Notes: generated by a model not told the origin, from the sequence alone. A stretch of DNA of 64,000 bases from Mameliella sp. MMSF_3455 (GCF_030733205.1 NZ_JASHJL010000009.1:62001-126000), one strand, 5' to 3'; shown: positions 36,158-44,615, counted from the stretch's first letter. Numbers and translations are program-made.

Positions 36158-36255
36158 GATCCGGGTCCTTTGCGTTTGGCTTGACGCCTAAATACACCTT
36201 TGAATTTCGATAAAAACGCCGCATAACGGAGTTCAGTTTTCCGGTTTTCAGGATA

Positions 36256-37161
36256 ATGGGAATGGACACGGAAACCCTGCGCCTGTTCGTTGCGGCGGCG
36301 GAACGGCTGAACATCAGCGCAGCGGGGCGTAGCCTCGGGCTAGCTCCCGCCATGGCCAGCGCCCGCCTGGCCAAGCTGGAACATGAGCTAGGGGCGGAGC
36401 TGTTGCACCGCACCACGCGCAAGGTGTCGCTGTCGCAGGAAGGGGCGGCCTTTCTGCCCTATGCGCGCGAGATCCTCGCCCAGTCGGAGGCCGCCCGCGC
36501 GGCCCTTGGTCTTGATGCCGAGCGCCCGTCCGGCACCCTGCGTTTTGCCGCGCCAAGCAGTTTCGCGCAGCTCCACATCATGCCGTTGCTGCCGGACTTT
36601 CATGCGCAATTCCCTGATATCACGCTGGACCTGCGCCTCTCCGACACCCGCGTCGACCTTATCGAGGGCAGCTATGACCTTGCCCTGCGCAGCGCGCCGC
36701 TGCAGGACAGCAGCCTGCGCGGGCGCAAGCTGGGGGATGACAGGCGCGTTCTCTGCGCGGCGCCGGAGTACCTCGCGCAGCGCGGCACGCCGTGCACGCC
36801 GGACGACCTCACCGGGCATGACTTTCTGTCCTGGAGCAATGCCGCACCGCGCGATTTTGTCTCCGAAACGGGACGGTTTACCCTCGATCCCCGCCGGATG
36901 ACCTGCCGCACGATCCTCGATGACGGCACGGCGCAACGCATTGCGACGATGGCGGGGGGCGGGATCTCGGTCAACTCTCTCTGGAGCGTCGCGCAGGAGA
37001 TCCGCGCAGGGCGGCTTGTGCATCTGTTGCCGGACTGGTGGCTCGACGATGCCTCTGTCCTGTGGCTGATCTATCCCCGGTCCAACGTGTTGACGCCCAA
37101 GGTCCGGGTGTTCATGGACTTTCTCGTGGCAAAGCTGACGCCAGCGCCTTGGCTGCTCTGA
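36256..37161 (+). CDS. LysR-family transcriptional regulator
   Basis: The protein has 301 residues. The N-terminal winged helix-turn-helix is clear (LRLFVAAAERLNISAAGR, then LAPAMASARLAKLEHELG and LLHRTTRKVSLS), followed by a LysR substrate-binding domain (SGTLRFAAPSSFAQLHIMPL). A second ATG two codons in is possible. It faces away from the oxidoreductase run at 36157 and shares its promoter region, the classic LysR layout. The last 50 bp overlap the end of the convergent TetR gene. Confidence 0.92.
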   Translation: MGMDTETLRLFVAAAERLNISAAGRSLGLAPAMASARLAKLEHELGAELLHRTTRKVSLSQEGAAFLPYAREILAQSEAARAALGLDAERPSGTLRFAAPSSFAQLHIMPLLPDFHAQFPDITLDLRLSDTRVDLIEGSYDLALRSAPLQDSSLRGRKLGDDRRVLCAAPEYLAQRGTPCTPDDLTGHDFLSWSNAAPRDFVSETGRFTLDPRRMTCRTILDDGTAQRIATMAGGGISVNSLWSVAQEIRAGRLVHLLPDWWLDDASVLWLIYPRSNVLTPKVRVFMDFLVAKLTPAPWLL

Positions 37162-37636
37162 CGGCCTCCGCCCCATGCAAGGGCCATGACTGGGTGAGCC
37201 CTTCGAGGATCAGCAACAAGGCCACCTGGTGGCCCGCCAGTGCCGTCGCCACGGACGCCCGTTGCGCAACCTCTTGTTTGTGATCTTCCAGCAGCCTGCG
37301 CAAAGCCGTGTTCGAAGGGTCAGAGGCGACCGCTGCGTGGAACAGGCAGCCATGCGTGGCCTCGGTTTGCATCCACTCCGCAACCCGATCCATCAAGGCA
37401 TCGCGCGCGTCCATCGGATCCGGCGGCAAACCCTCCAGCACATGAGACAGGTAGCGCCGATGGCGATGCTCCAGCGCCGCCAGCACCATGTCGGCCCGTG
37501 ATGGCAGGTACTTGTACAGCGTGCGCAGGCTTACGCCCGCCGCATCGCGCAATGTGTCCACGCTGGGTTCGGCAAAGCCCTGGCTGGCAAAGGCCCGCTC
37601 CAGCCCGGCGGCGATCTTGTCCACGGTCTGTGTCAT
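37112..37636 (-). CDS. TetR-family transcriptional regulator
   Basis: The protein has 174 residues. The N-terminal DNA-binding domain has the TetR pattern SVDTLRDAAGVSLRTLYKYL followed by SRADMVLAALEHR. The C-terminal ligand domain is short and diverged. It is divergent from the MDR gene at 37706 with two inverted repeats between, and convergent with and overlapping the LysR gene by 50 bp. It probably represses its own gene and the dehydrogenase. Confidence 0.9.
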   Translation of the reverse strand: MTQTVDKIAAGLERAFASQGFAEPSVDTLRDAAGVSLRTLYKYLPSRADMVLAALEHRHRRYLSHVLEGLPPDPMDARDALMDRVAEWMQTEATHGCLFHAAVASDPSNTALRRLLEDHKQEVAQRASVATALAGHQVALLLILEGLTQSWPLHGAEAVRAAKALASALPRESP

Positions 37637-37644
37637 GGTTGACA

Positions 37645-37692
37645 GGGTAGAGGGACCTCTCTACCCCTGCAAGGTAGAGGGATCGTTTTACC
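37645..37692. promoter_or_regulatory. Probable TetR operator pair
   Basis: The intergenic region between the divergent TetR and MDR genes holds GGGTAGAG-N6-CTCTACCC (37645-37666, perfect 8 bp arms) and a second, imperfect copy beginning GGTAGAGGG and ending TTTTACC (37673-37692). GGTAGAGGGA is repeated directly in the two. The sites start 9 bp from the TetR start codon and end 13 bp from the dehydrogenase start codon. Confidence 0.75.
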
Positions 37693-37705
37693 ACTTGGAG
37701 ATGCC

Positions 37706-38776
37706 ATGACCCTGCCTGATACCATGCATGCCGTCCTGCTCACCGGCCACGGTGGGCTCGACCGTCTCGAATATCGCACCGATGTCCCCGTGCCGCGCCC
37801 TGATCCGGGCGAGGTGCTGATCCGTGTCGGGGCCTCTGCGGTGAACAACACCGACGTGAACACGCGCACCGGCTGGTATTCAAAGGCCGTGCGCGGCGAC
37901 ACGAACACCGCTGCTGCCACGGGCTATGACGGTGCATCGGATGCCGACGGCGGCTGGTCCGGCGCGCTGTCCTTTCCGCGTATCCAGGGGGCGGACGCCT
38001 GCGGGCGCATCGTGGCGGTGGGCGAAGGCGTCGATCCGGGCCGCGTCGGCGCGCGCGTGCTTGTGCGGCCGATGTATCGACCGGGACACAGCGCCGACCC
38101 ACATGCGCTGGAGACGTTCGGATCGGAACGGGACGGTGCCTTTGCCCAGTTCGCCACCACCGCTTTGGAGAATGCCATCGACGTGGAGAGCGCGCTGACC
38201 GACCTGGAACTGGCCTCTTTCCCTTGCGCCTTTTCAACCGCCGAAGGAATGATCCAGCGCGCCTCTCTGGCGGCTGAGCGCGTGCTGATCACCGGCGCAT
38301 CGGGCGGGGTGGGTTCGGCCGCCATCCAGCTGGCCAAGCGACGCGGCGCCCATGTGACCGCCCTGACCAGCCCGGCCAAGGCAGAGACCCTGCGCGCGCT
38401 TGGCGCCGATGCCTGTCTGTCCCGCGACGACGCGCTTCCGGCGGACGGTTTCGACGTTGTGCTTGACCTCGTGGGCGGGCCGCGCTGGCCCGAATTGCTC
38501 GATGCATTGGCGATCGGTGGGCGATACGTGACCTCGGGCGCCATCGCCGGCCCGATCGTGGAGCTGGACCTGCGGACGCTCTACCTCAAGGACCAGACTC
38601 TGATCGGCAGCACGCGGCAGGACCCGACCGTCTTTGCCGACCTGGTGGGCTACATCGAACGCGGCGAGGTGCGGCCGACGCTGGCCGAGACGTTCGAGTT
38701 GAGCGACATCCGCAAGGCTCAGGAGGCCTTTCTTACCAAGTCTCACATCGGCAAGATCGGCCTGCGCATTCCGTGA
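37706..38776 (+). CDS. Zinc-binding-dehydrogenase-like MDR oxidoreductase
   Basis: The protein has 356 residues of the medium-chain dehydrogenase/reductase superfamily: VLIRVGASAVNNTDVNTRTG, RIQGADACGRIVAVGEGV, the Rossmann motif ITGASGGVGSAAIQLAKRRGA and a C-terminal ending SHIGKIGLRIP. Start ATG 37706 has TTGGAG upstream. A strong hairpin follows the stop. Control by the divergent TetR regulator is likely. Substrate unknown. Confidence 0.87.
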   Translation: MTLPDTMHAVLLTGHGGLDRLEYRTDVPVPRPDPGEVLIRVGASAVNNTDVNTRTGWYSKAVRGDTNTAAATGYDGASDADGGWSGALSFPRIQGADACGRIVAVGEGVDPGRVGARVLVRPMYRPGHSADPHALETFGSERDGAFAQFATTALENAIDVESALTDLELASFPCAFSTAEGMIQRASLAAERVLITGASGGVGSAAIQLAKRRGAHVTALTSPAKAETLRALGADACLSRDDALPADGFDVVLDLVGGPRWPELLDALAIGGRYVTSGAIAGPIVELDLRTLYLKDQTLIGSTRQDPTVFADLVGYIERGEVRPTLAETFELSDIRKAQEAFLTKSHIGKIGLRIP

Positions 38777-38808
38777 AGCCGGCGTTGGTCTCGAGGTTGA
38801 AAAGTGCA

Positions 38809-38841
38809 AGGCCGCGAAAGTGACCTTCACTCTCGCGGCCT
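38809..38841. terminator. Strong hairpin after the MDR gene
   Basis: AGGCCGCGAAAGTGA (38809-38823) pairs with TCACTCTCGCGGCCT (38827-38841), with one mismatch and a CCT loop. There is no long T-tract on the plus strand. It lies between convergent genes and may act on both. Confidence 0.75.
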
Positions 38842-38967
38842 ACACCTGCCGTCCGGATGTGGCCCGGAATGGAGGGGGTTATTGGCCGTTGCTCCGAAGC
38901 GGGGAAGGCCGGAGCGCGGCGCTTTCTGTTGCGGCGGTGCCTGACGTCCGTTCTTGGCGCTGTTGCG

Positions 38968-39216
38968 TCACAGGCTGGCCATGCCCACCAGCATGGAGCC
39001 AAGGGCAACGAGGTGGATCATCATGATTGCCTTGTCGTTCCAGAGCACGCCGACAATGAACCAGCCGAGGACGCCAACCAGGAACAGGGAGAGGTTCCAC
39101 GGTGTCCAGCCGAACCCGGTCGCGGTGTATCCCAAGATCTGGATGATCGAGGCCAGCCACTTCACGACAAAGGCGGTGTTTGCGCGCGCGATGATATTGG
39201 TTGCCTCAGACGCCAC
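38968..39216 (-). CDS. Small membrane protein, 82 residues
   Basis: GTG 39216 is chosen because GGAGGG lies six bases upstream and the start overlaps the end of the upstream SDR gene, as in a coupled operon; an in-frame ATG at 39258 would overlap more. Two or three hydrophobic helices are visible (VVKWLASIIQILGYTATGFG, LSLFLVGVLGWFIVGVLW, IHLVALGSMLVGMASL). I do not recognise the family. Co-transcription with the non-canonical SDR gene suggests a shared role. Confidence 0.72.
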   Translation of the reverse strand: MASEATNIIARANTAFVVKWLASIIQILGYTATGFGWTPWNLSLFLVGVLGWFIVGVLWNDKAIMMIHLVALGSMLVGMASL

Positions 39217-39910
39217 GGGTGAGCCCTCCGTCGATCCGCCAGTTCTGCCCGGTGACATAGCCGCCTCCCTCGGAGGCAAGCCAACCGATCAGCGAGGACA
39301 CCTCGTCTTCCTTGCCGTAGCGGCCCATCGGGATGCGCGCACGGCGTTCCTCGGTCTCGGGCAGGCTGTCGATGAAGCCGGGAAGGATGTTGTTCATGCG
39401 GATGTTTTGCGGGGCATACTTGTCCGCGTAGAGCTTGGCGAAGCCGGCGAGGCCGGCGCGGAAGATCCCCGAGGTCGGGAAGAGCGGGTCGGGCTCGAAG
39501 GTTGCGAAGGTCGAGATGTTGATGATCGCACCGCCGTCCTGCGCTGCCATGATCGGCGTGACGAGGCGAGTGGGTCGGATCACGTTCAGAAGATAGACAT
39601 CGAGTCCGGCATGCCATTCCTCGTCCGTGATCTCGATGATGTCGCCCTTGGGGCCGTGTCCGGCAGAGTTCACAAGCACGTCGATGCGGCCCCACCGGTC
39701 CACCGCGCCATCGACGAGGCGTTTGAGATCCGCGACCGACTGGTTCGATCCGGTGATGCCGAAACCGCCGAGTTCCTCGGCCAGCGCCTCGCCCTTGCCG
39801 GAAGACGACAAGACGCCGATCCTGAACCCGTCGGCGGCCAGGCGTTTCGCAGCCCCGGCGCCCATTCCGCTGCCGCCTGCCGTGATCAGTGCCACCTTTT
39901 CTATCGTCAT
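39206..39910 (-). CDS. Divergent SDR protein lacking the YxxxK pair
   Basis: The protein has 234 residues. The cofactor site TAGGSGMG (10-17), NSAG (81-84) and Ser133 (NISTFA) are retained. Where classical SDRs have YxxxK, this protein has SGIFR (residues 147-151), so Tyr is Ser and Lys is Arg. The remainder (NIRMNNILPGFIDSLPETEE, GGGYVTGQNWRIDGG) is well conserved, so this is a real subfamily rather than decay. It precedes the small membrane gene and is divergent from a LysR regulator. Confidence 0.85.
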   Translation of the reverse strand: MTIEKVALITAGGSGMGAGAAKRLAADGFRIGVLSSSGKGEALAEELGGFGITGSNQSVADLKRLVDGAVDRWGRIDVLVNSAGHGPKGDIIEITDEEWHAGLDVYLLNVIRPTRLVTPIMAAQDGGAIINISTFATFEPDPLFPTSGIFRAGLAGFAKLYADKYAPQNIRMNNILPGFIDSLPETEERRARIPMGRYGKEDEVSSLIGWLASEGGGYVTGQNWRIDGGLTRGV

Positions 39911-40026
39911 GATCCTGGTCTCCTTACTTGCCGGACAATCCCGGCCGCTTCTGTTATGCAGAACTAAGAAGTCGGCAGGGCTTTGGCCAACCAGATCGCC
40001 TGTCTCGTGGATGTAGGAAAACTATT

Positions 40027-40914
40027 GTGTCGAACGAAGTCACCTTGCCCCCGTTGAATGGCCTCCGGGCCTTTGCAGCGGCAGGCAGACATCTGAACTT
40101 TCGCGCCGCGGCCGATGAACTGGGGGTGACCCAGGGGGCGGTGGCCCAGCAGGTGCGCGGGCTCGAGGATCATCTTGGTCTTCGCCTGTTCCTGAGGGAG
40201 CCGCGCGGCCTGGCGTTTACCGCGGAAGGTCGTACCTATCACGCGGGTGTGTCGCAGGCATTCTCCCAGCTGTCGGAGGCAACCGCGGCGCTTCGGTCGG
40301 CGCCGACGCGGGTGACGATCAGCGTGACACCGACATTTGCGTCGAAATGGCTCATTCCGCGGCTCGCGGAGCTCAGCCAAGCCCATCCCGGCATTGATCT
40401 GCGCATCACTGCTACGGAGCGGGTCTTGAGCTTTCACGCCGACGGGATCGACCTTGCGGTGCGCCAGGCGCGTCCGCCTTTCGGGGCGAGCCTGCGCGCC
40501 GACCTCCTGTTCTCACAAGAGGTGATCGCGGTGTGCTCACCCAGTCTGGTCGTTCAGCATGACCTGCCGCTCGATGTGGCGACCCTGGCCAGCAAGACGC
40601 TGTTGCATGACATCCACGACCTATGGCCGAAGTTCATCAAGACGGTGTTCGGGGAAGACGTGAAGCTTTCGCGCGGACCACGGTTCAACCAAACGACATT
40701 GGCTCTGGACGCCGCCCTGGCCGGGCAGGGGATCGCGCTGGCGAGCCGTTTCCTTGTGCAGCGGGATCTGAAGGCCGGGCGCCTTGTGCAACCGCTTGAG
40801 AATGCGCTCAACGGGGACACGGACTTCTACCTCCTGACGCCGCGACAAGGCGCGTCCGATGCCTCGTTGCTCGTCCGGGAGTGGCTGCGGGGCATGACGA
40901 ACGAAGGCCCTTGA
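40027..40914 (+). CDS. LysR-family regulator, GcvA-like
   Basis: The protein has 295 residues from GTG 40027, preceded by AGGAAA. The helix-turn-helix is LRAFAAAGRHLNFRAAADEL with VTQGAVAQQVRGLEDHLG and LFLREPRGLAFT, the pattern of GcvA-type regulators. The effector domain includes TISVTPTFASKWLIPRLAEL and DGIDLAVRQA. It is divergent from the non-canonical SDR gene (117 bp between starts), its probable target. Confidence 0.92.
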   Translation: MSNEVTLPPLNGLRAFAAAGRHLNFRAAADELGVTQGAVAQQVRGLEDHLGLRLFLREPRGLAFTAEGRTYHAGVSQAFSQLSEATAALRSAPTRVTISVTPTFASKWLIPRLAELSQAHPGIDLRITATERVLSFHADGIDLAVRQARPPFGASLRADLLFSQEVIAVCSPSLVVQHDLPLDVATLASKTLLHDIHDLWPKFIKTVFGEDVKLSRGPRFNQTTLALDAALAGQGIALASRFLVQRDLKAGRLVQPLENALNGDTDFYLLTPRQGASDASLLVREWLRGMTNEGP

Positions 40915-41283
40915 AAAAGGGCGCCCGGATTCGCCCGAGACAAGGCAGGTGTGTCTACAGCAGGTGGCTTTGTGGGTGTTCCTGCCATGTGTCCGCAGCG
41001 AAGCCCGGCGCTGCCGCGTTGCACTGGGGCGGCAAGCGGCCCGGCAAGGTCAGCGCGGTCGCGCCAACCCACCATCCCGACCCGTAGGCGCAGCTTTCGC
41101 CCCGAAGCAGAGCGGAAAAGCGCCGATCCCGGTTCCTCGGCCCGTTGTCACAACCCGGTGAGGCTGCATTTCAGCCCTTTGGTGTTGCGCCTGCGCACCT
41201 ATGTTTGTCACACTGACCGATAGGAGGCAGGCGGCAGCGCGTGGCCTGCGCGTCTGCTGACTGGCAGAGACAAGGAGACCCCA
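40915..41283 (+). promoter_or_regulatory. Gene-free region upstream of the DegP-type protease
   Basis: These 369 bp contain no supported gene. The 3' part must contain the protease promoter. AAGGAGA at about 41273-41279 is the ribosome-binding site that decides the TTG start. No palindrome or known operator was recognised. Confidence 0.4.
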
Positions 41284-42756
41284 TTGAAACCGCAATCCCT
41301 CGCTCTGACGCAGGAAAACACGACACCGTTGAGGCTGTTCTGGCTGGCGACGCTGTCGATGTTCCTGATCGTATCTCAATCCCTCATGGCCTCGGCGCGC
41401 GGCGCTCCGGACAGCTTTGCCGACCTCGCCGAACGGATCAGCCCCGCCGTGGTCAATATCACCACCTCGACGACCGTTGCCGGCCGGTCCGGCCCGCGCG
41501 GGATCGTGCCCGAAGGCTCTCCCTTCGAAGATTTCTTTCGTGACTTTCAGGACCGTGGCGGTCCCGGCCGTCCGCGCCGGTCCTCGGCGCTGGGCTCCGG
41601 CTTCGTGATTTCCGAAGACGGCTACATCGTCACCAACAACCACGTCATCGAAGGCGCCGACGAGATCACCATCGAGTTCTTCGAAGGCTTCGAACTGCCG
41701 GCGGAACTGGTCGGCACGGACCCCAACACCGATATCGCCCTGCTCAAGGTCGAGGCGGACCGTCCGCTGACCGCCGTGCCCTTTGGCGACAGCAACACCA
41801 TGCGTGTCGGCGACTGGGTGATGGCGATGGGCAACCCGCTGGGCCAGGGGTTCTCGGTCTCGGCGGGCATCGTCTCGGCCCGCAATCGCGCGCTGAGCGG
41901 CACCTATGACGACTACATCCAGACCGACGCGGCCATCAACCGCGGCAACTCTGGCGGGCCGCTGTTCAACATGGACGGCGAGGTGATCGGCGTGAACACT
42001 GCGATCCTGTCGCCCAACGGCGGCTCCATCGGCATCGGTTTCTCGATGGCGTCGAACGTGGTGGTCAACGTGGTCGACCAGCTGCAGAAATACGGCGAGA
42101 CCCGCCGTGGCTGGCTGGGCGTGCGCATCCAGGACGTGAGCGAAGACGTGGCCGACGCGCTGAACCTGGCAGAAGCCAAGGGCGCGCTGGTGTCCGACGT
42201 GCCGGAAGGCCCGGCGAAAGAGGCCGGTGTCGCCGCCGGTGACGTCATCGTCTCGTTTGACGGTGTCGAGGTGGTGGACACCCGCCAGCTGGTGCGCGTT
42301 GTGGCCAATACGCCGGTGGGCAAGACCGTGCGCGTGATCGTCAACCGCGACGGCGAGACCCAGACCCTGAAGGTCACGCTGGGCCGCCGCGAAGAGGCGC
42401 AGACCGCGGTGCCCGCCGCCGCGCCCTCGACCCCGGACGAGCCGCCGGCCAAGATGGAAACGCTTGGCCTGACCCTCAGCCCGCTGACCGATGCGATCCG
42501 CAATGAACTGGGCCTCTCCGCAGGGATGCAGGGCCTCGCGGTCATGGACGTGGATCCGGCCTCGGAAGCCTACGAGAAGGGCCTGCGTGCCGGTGACATC
42601 ATCACCGAGGCGGGCCAGCAGGCCGTGGCCAGCATCGAGGATCTGGAAACCCGCATCGGCGAGGCGCGCGACGAGGGCCGCAAGTCGATCCTGCTGCTGG
42701 TGCGGCGGGGCGGCGGCGACCCGCGCTTCATGGCGCTGGGCCTGGCGGCGAACTGA
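41284..42756 (+). CDS. Periplasmic serine protease of the DegP/DegQ (HtrA) family
   Basis: The protein has 490 residues. TTG 41284 is chosen because AAGGAGA sits directly upstream; no ATG is suitably placed before the signal peptide. The signal sequence spans about residues 18-38 (FWLATLSMFLIVSQSLMASA). The catalytic triad is His120 (TNNHVIEGA), Asp150 (NTDIALLKV) and Ser223 (GNSGGPLF). Two PDZ domains follow (about 265-360 and 395-485). It refolds or degrades misfolded envelope proteins. The gene ends before a strong terminator and stands alone. Confidence 0.95.
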   Translation: MKPQSLALTQENTTPLRLFWLATLSMFLIVSQSLMASARGAPDSFADLAERISPAVVNITTSTTVAGRSGPRGIVPEGSPFEDFFRDFQDRGGPGRPRRSSALGSGFVISEDGYIVTNNHVIEGADEITIEFFEGFELPAELVGTDPNTDIALLKVEADRPLTAVPFGDSNTMRVGDWVMAMGNPLGQGFSVSAGIVSARNRALSGTYDDYIQTDAAINRGNSGGPLFNMDGEVIGVNTAILSPNGGSIGIGFSMASNVVVNVVDQLQKYGETRRGWLGVRIQDVSEDVADALNLAEAKGALVSDVPEGPAKEAGVAAGDVIVSFDGVEVVDTRQLVRVVANTPVGKTVRVIVNRDGETQTLKVTLGRREEAQTAVPAAAPSTPDEPPAKMETLGLTLSPLTDAIRNELGLSAGMQGLAVMDVDPASEAYEKGLRAGDIITEAGQQAVASIEDLETRIGEARDEGRKSILLLVRRGGGDPRFMALGLAAN

Positions 42757-42782
42757 GCCGCGAGAAAACCTCCGGACATGAC

Positions 42783-42811
42783 AAGGGGCGGCCTTTCGGG
42801 CCGCCCCTTTT
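42783..42811. terminator. Rho-independent terminator after the protease gene
   Basis: A perfect 11 bp stem (AAGGGGCGGCC at 42783-42793 with its complement at 42799-42809), a TTTCG loop and a short T run. The A residues before the stem make it usable from the minus strand, where the P5C-reductase-like gene ends at 42840. Confidence 0.93.
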
Positions 42812-42839
42812 GCATTCCGCGAGAGCGACGCCACGGCCC

Positions 42840-43622
42840 TCAGGGGCGCATGTCGCGGGCCTTTTGCGCGGCGGCGCTCAGCGCCCTTGAGATCTCTCCG
42901 CGCAGGGGGCTGTCCTCCAGCACCTGAAGCCCGGCGGCGGTGGTGCCGGCGTAGTCGAGCATCTGGCGGACGTGATCCGCGGCGCGGGGCGGATCCTCGG
43001 CCAGCATCTCGCCACTGGCGCGAAAGAGCTGCCGGATGGCGCGGTCGGCGACCTCGGGCGGGATGCCCTGCGCCTCGGCATGTTCGGTCATGGTGGCGGC
43101 GAACCAGGCGACGAAACCGGGAACCGGCCCTGTGAGGGCAGTGAAGTGATCCAGTTGTGCCTCGTCGTCCAGCGCGTCTTCGGTGCCGCAGGCCGCCAGC
43201 AGACGGCGGGCGACCATGCGGTCGTCCTCGCTGGCGCCGGGGGCGGCGACCCAGGGCGAATAGGCCAGCCGCCGCGCGGCGGCGGGGCTGGACATGGCGC
43301 GGACCACCCGCGGGCTGCCCGTCAGGCGTTGCAGGTCCGCGATCGTGACGGCGGCCATGACCGAGAGGATCAGCCTTTCCTCGGCAGGCAGGTGCAGGTC
43401 CGGTACCCCGGCGGGCGGGATGCTGATCAGGATCGTGTCGCAGGCGCGGGCCAGCGCGGCGGCATCGTCGGTGACGGTGACCTCGGCGGGCAGGTCGCCC
43501 CGTGTGCCGCTGCGGTTGGCGATCCAGAGATCGCCGGGCGCGACGGCGCCGCTGTCCAGCCAGGCCTGCGCGATGGCACTGCCCAGCATGCCCGAGCCTC
43601 CGACGATGCCGATGCTGCTCAT
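42840..43622 (-). CDS. Pyrroline-5-carboxylate reductase family protein
   Basis: The protein has 260 residues. The NADP site is GIVGGSGMLGSAIA; the middle has SPRVVRAMSSPAAARR, and the C-terminal domain contains the P5CR helical motif FTALTGPVPGFVAWFAATM. It probably belongs to the ProC-like group, but typical ProC signature residues (such as the MPN motif, here AMSSPAAA) are changed, so it may use a different imino substrate. It lies 29 bp downstream of a lipoprotein gene on the same strand. Confidence 0.82.
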   Translation of the reverse strand: MSSIGIVGGSGMLGSAIAQAWLDSGAVAPGDLWIANRSGTRGDLPAEVTVTDDAAALARACDTILISIPPAGVPDLHLPAEERLILSVMAAVTIADLQRLTGSPRVVRAMSSPAAARRLAYSPWVAAPGASEDDRMVARRLLAACGTEDALDDEAQLDHFTALTGPVPGFVAWFAATMTEHAEAQGIPPEVADRAIRQLFRASGEMLAEDPPRAADHVRQMLDYAGTTAAGLQVLEDSPLRGEISRALSAAAQKARDMRP

Positions 43623-43651
43623 GTCAGGTGTCCTTTCGTGGGGCCGCGCGG

Positions 43652-44182
43652 TCAGCTTTCGGGCAGTTCGACTGCCACCAGCCCCAGCGCGCGGGCGGTT
43701 TCCAGCGAGAGCTGCGCGCTTTCCAGCCCGCGTTCGGACTGGTACTTGCGCACCGCTGCCGAGGTCGGCGCGTCCATCCTACCCGAGACATTGCCCGAGA
43801 AATAGCCACGCGCGGCCAGCGCCCGCTGCACGGACGAGATGAACTCGGGCGTCATGTCTTCGGGGCAGGGGGCCTCGAAGGTGATCTCGGCGCGTTCGCG
43901 GACCAGCCTGGGCACCGGGGCCTTGCGGTAGATCGGTGTGCGGATCACGGTGCCGTCCTCGGCGATCTCGGCCTGGACCACCTGCACCTCGCCCATCACG
44001 TGCTCATAGATGGCCGGACGCAGGTCGCGGGCCTGGCAGGTGCCATCGTCGAGATGTTCGGCAAGCGGGGGAGTGGCCTCGGGGCCGTGTGCCTCGCGGC
44101 TGACGGTCTGCGGGGGGGCGCAGGCGGCCAGCAGGACCAGCGCCAGCAGCGGCGCGGCGTGGGGCCGGGGAATAGGGGACAT
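43652..44182 (-). CDS. Putative lipoprotein with peptidoglycan-binding domain
   Basis: The protein has 176 residues. Lipobox LLAAC (Cys at about residue 21) ends a short signal peptide. The C-terminal 65 residues match PG_binding_1 (ISSVQRALAARGYFSGNVSGRMDAPT and SAAVRKYQSERGL pattern). The middle region with two Cys is unassigned. It probably anchors to the outer membrane and touches the cell wall. Confidence 0.8.
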   Translation of the reverse strand: MSPIPRPHAAPLLALVLLAACAPPQTVSREAHGPEATPPLAEHLDDGTCQARDLRPAIYEHVMGEVQVVQAEIAEDGTVIRTPIYRKAPVPRLVRERAEITFEAPCPEDMTPEFISSVQRALAARGYFSGNVSGRMDAPTSAAVRKYQSERGLESAQLSLETARALGLVAVELPES

Positions 44183-44280
44183 GACTGCTCGGGCCTCGGT
44201 GTGCCTTTTTCTTGGCGGCAGGATAGCGGGTTTGGCCCGATCTGCCTAGAGGCAGGCGGACCCGCGCGCGGGTCCTTGCC

Positions 44281-44613
44281 TCAGGGCGTGTCCAGCAACC
44301 GGTCGAGCAGCGGCGAAATATCCTCGATCTCTTCGGAGATGACGTGGGTGACGCCGTTCTCGCGTTGGACGCGCCCGGTGACGCGCAGCATGCGGCCCGC
44401 GATCACCGCCCGGCGGAAGCGTTCGTAAAGCTTGCGCCAGACGATGACGTTGACCACGCCGGTCTCGTCTTCGAGCGTGATGAAGATCACCCCCTTGGCG
44501 GTGCCGGGGCGCTGGCGCAGGATCACCAGCCCGGCCACGGTGACGCGGGCGCCGTTGGGCGGCTCTGCCAGGCGGCTGGCGATCAGGCAGGAAGGCGGTT
44601 GCGGCCAGGTCAT
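44281..44613 (-). CDS. Stand-alone OB-fold protein, C-terminal fragment of DnaE2 type
   Basis: The 110-residue product corresponds to the C-terminal OB-fold domain of error-prone polymerase DnaE2: RVTVAGLVILRQRPGTAKG, VIFITLEDETGVVNVIVW and LRVTGRVQRENGVTHVISE. The polymerase, PHP and helix-hairpin domains of this roughly 1,000-residue family are missing; upstream sequence shows no further DnaE2 homology. ATG 44613 lies two bases from a perfect LexA-type box. A TATATT -10 and TTGGCC -35 (17 bp apart) would place the transcription start at the ATG, so the mRNA may be leaderless. It is either a deletion remnant of an imuA-imuB-dnaE2 operon or a true single-domain SOS protein. Confidence 0.75.
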   Translation of the reverse strand: MTWPQPPSCLIASRLAEPPNGARVTVAGLVILRQRPGTAKGVIFITLEDETGVVNVIVWRKLYERFRRAVIAGRMLRVTGRVQRENGVTHVISEEIEDISPLLDRLLDTP

Positions 44614-44615
44614 TC

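Noticed and set aside
33647-36184. Very long plus-strand open frame opposite the oxidoreductase operon
   Set aside because: GC-rich shadow frame. All three minus-strand genes under it have intact family motifs, while this frame has none.
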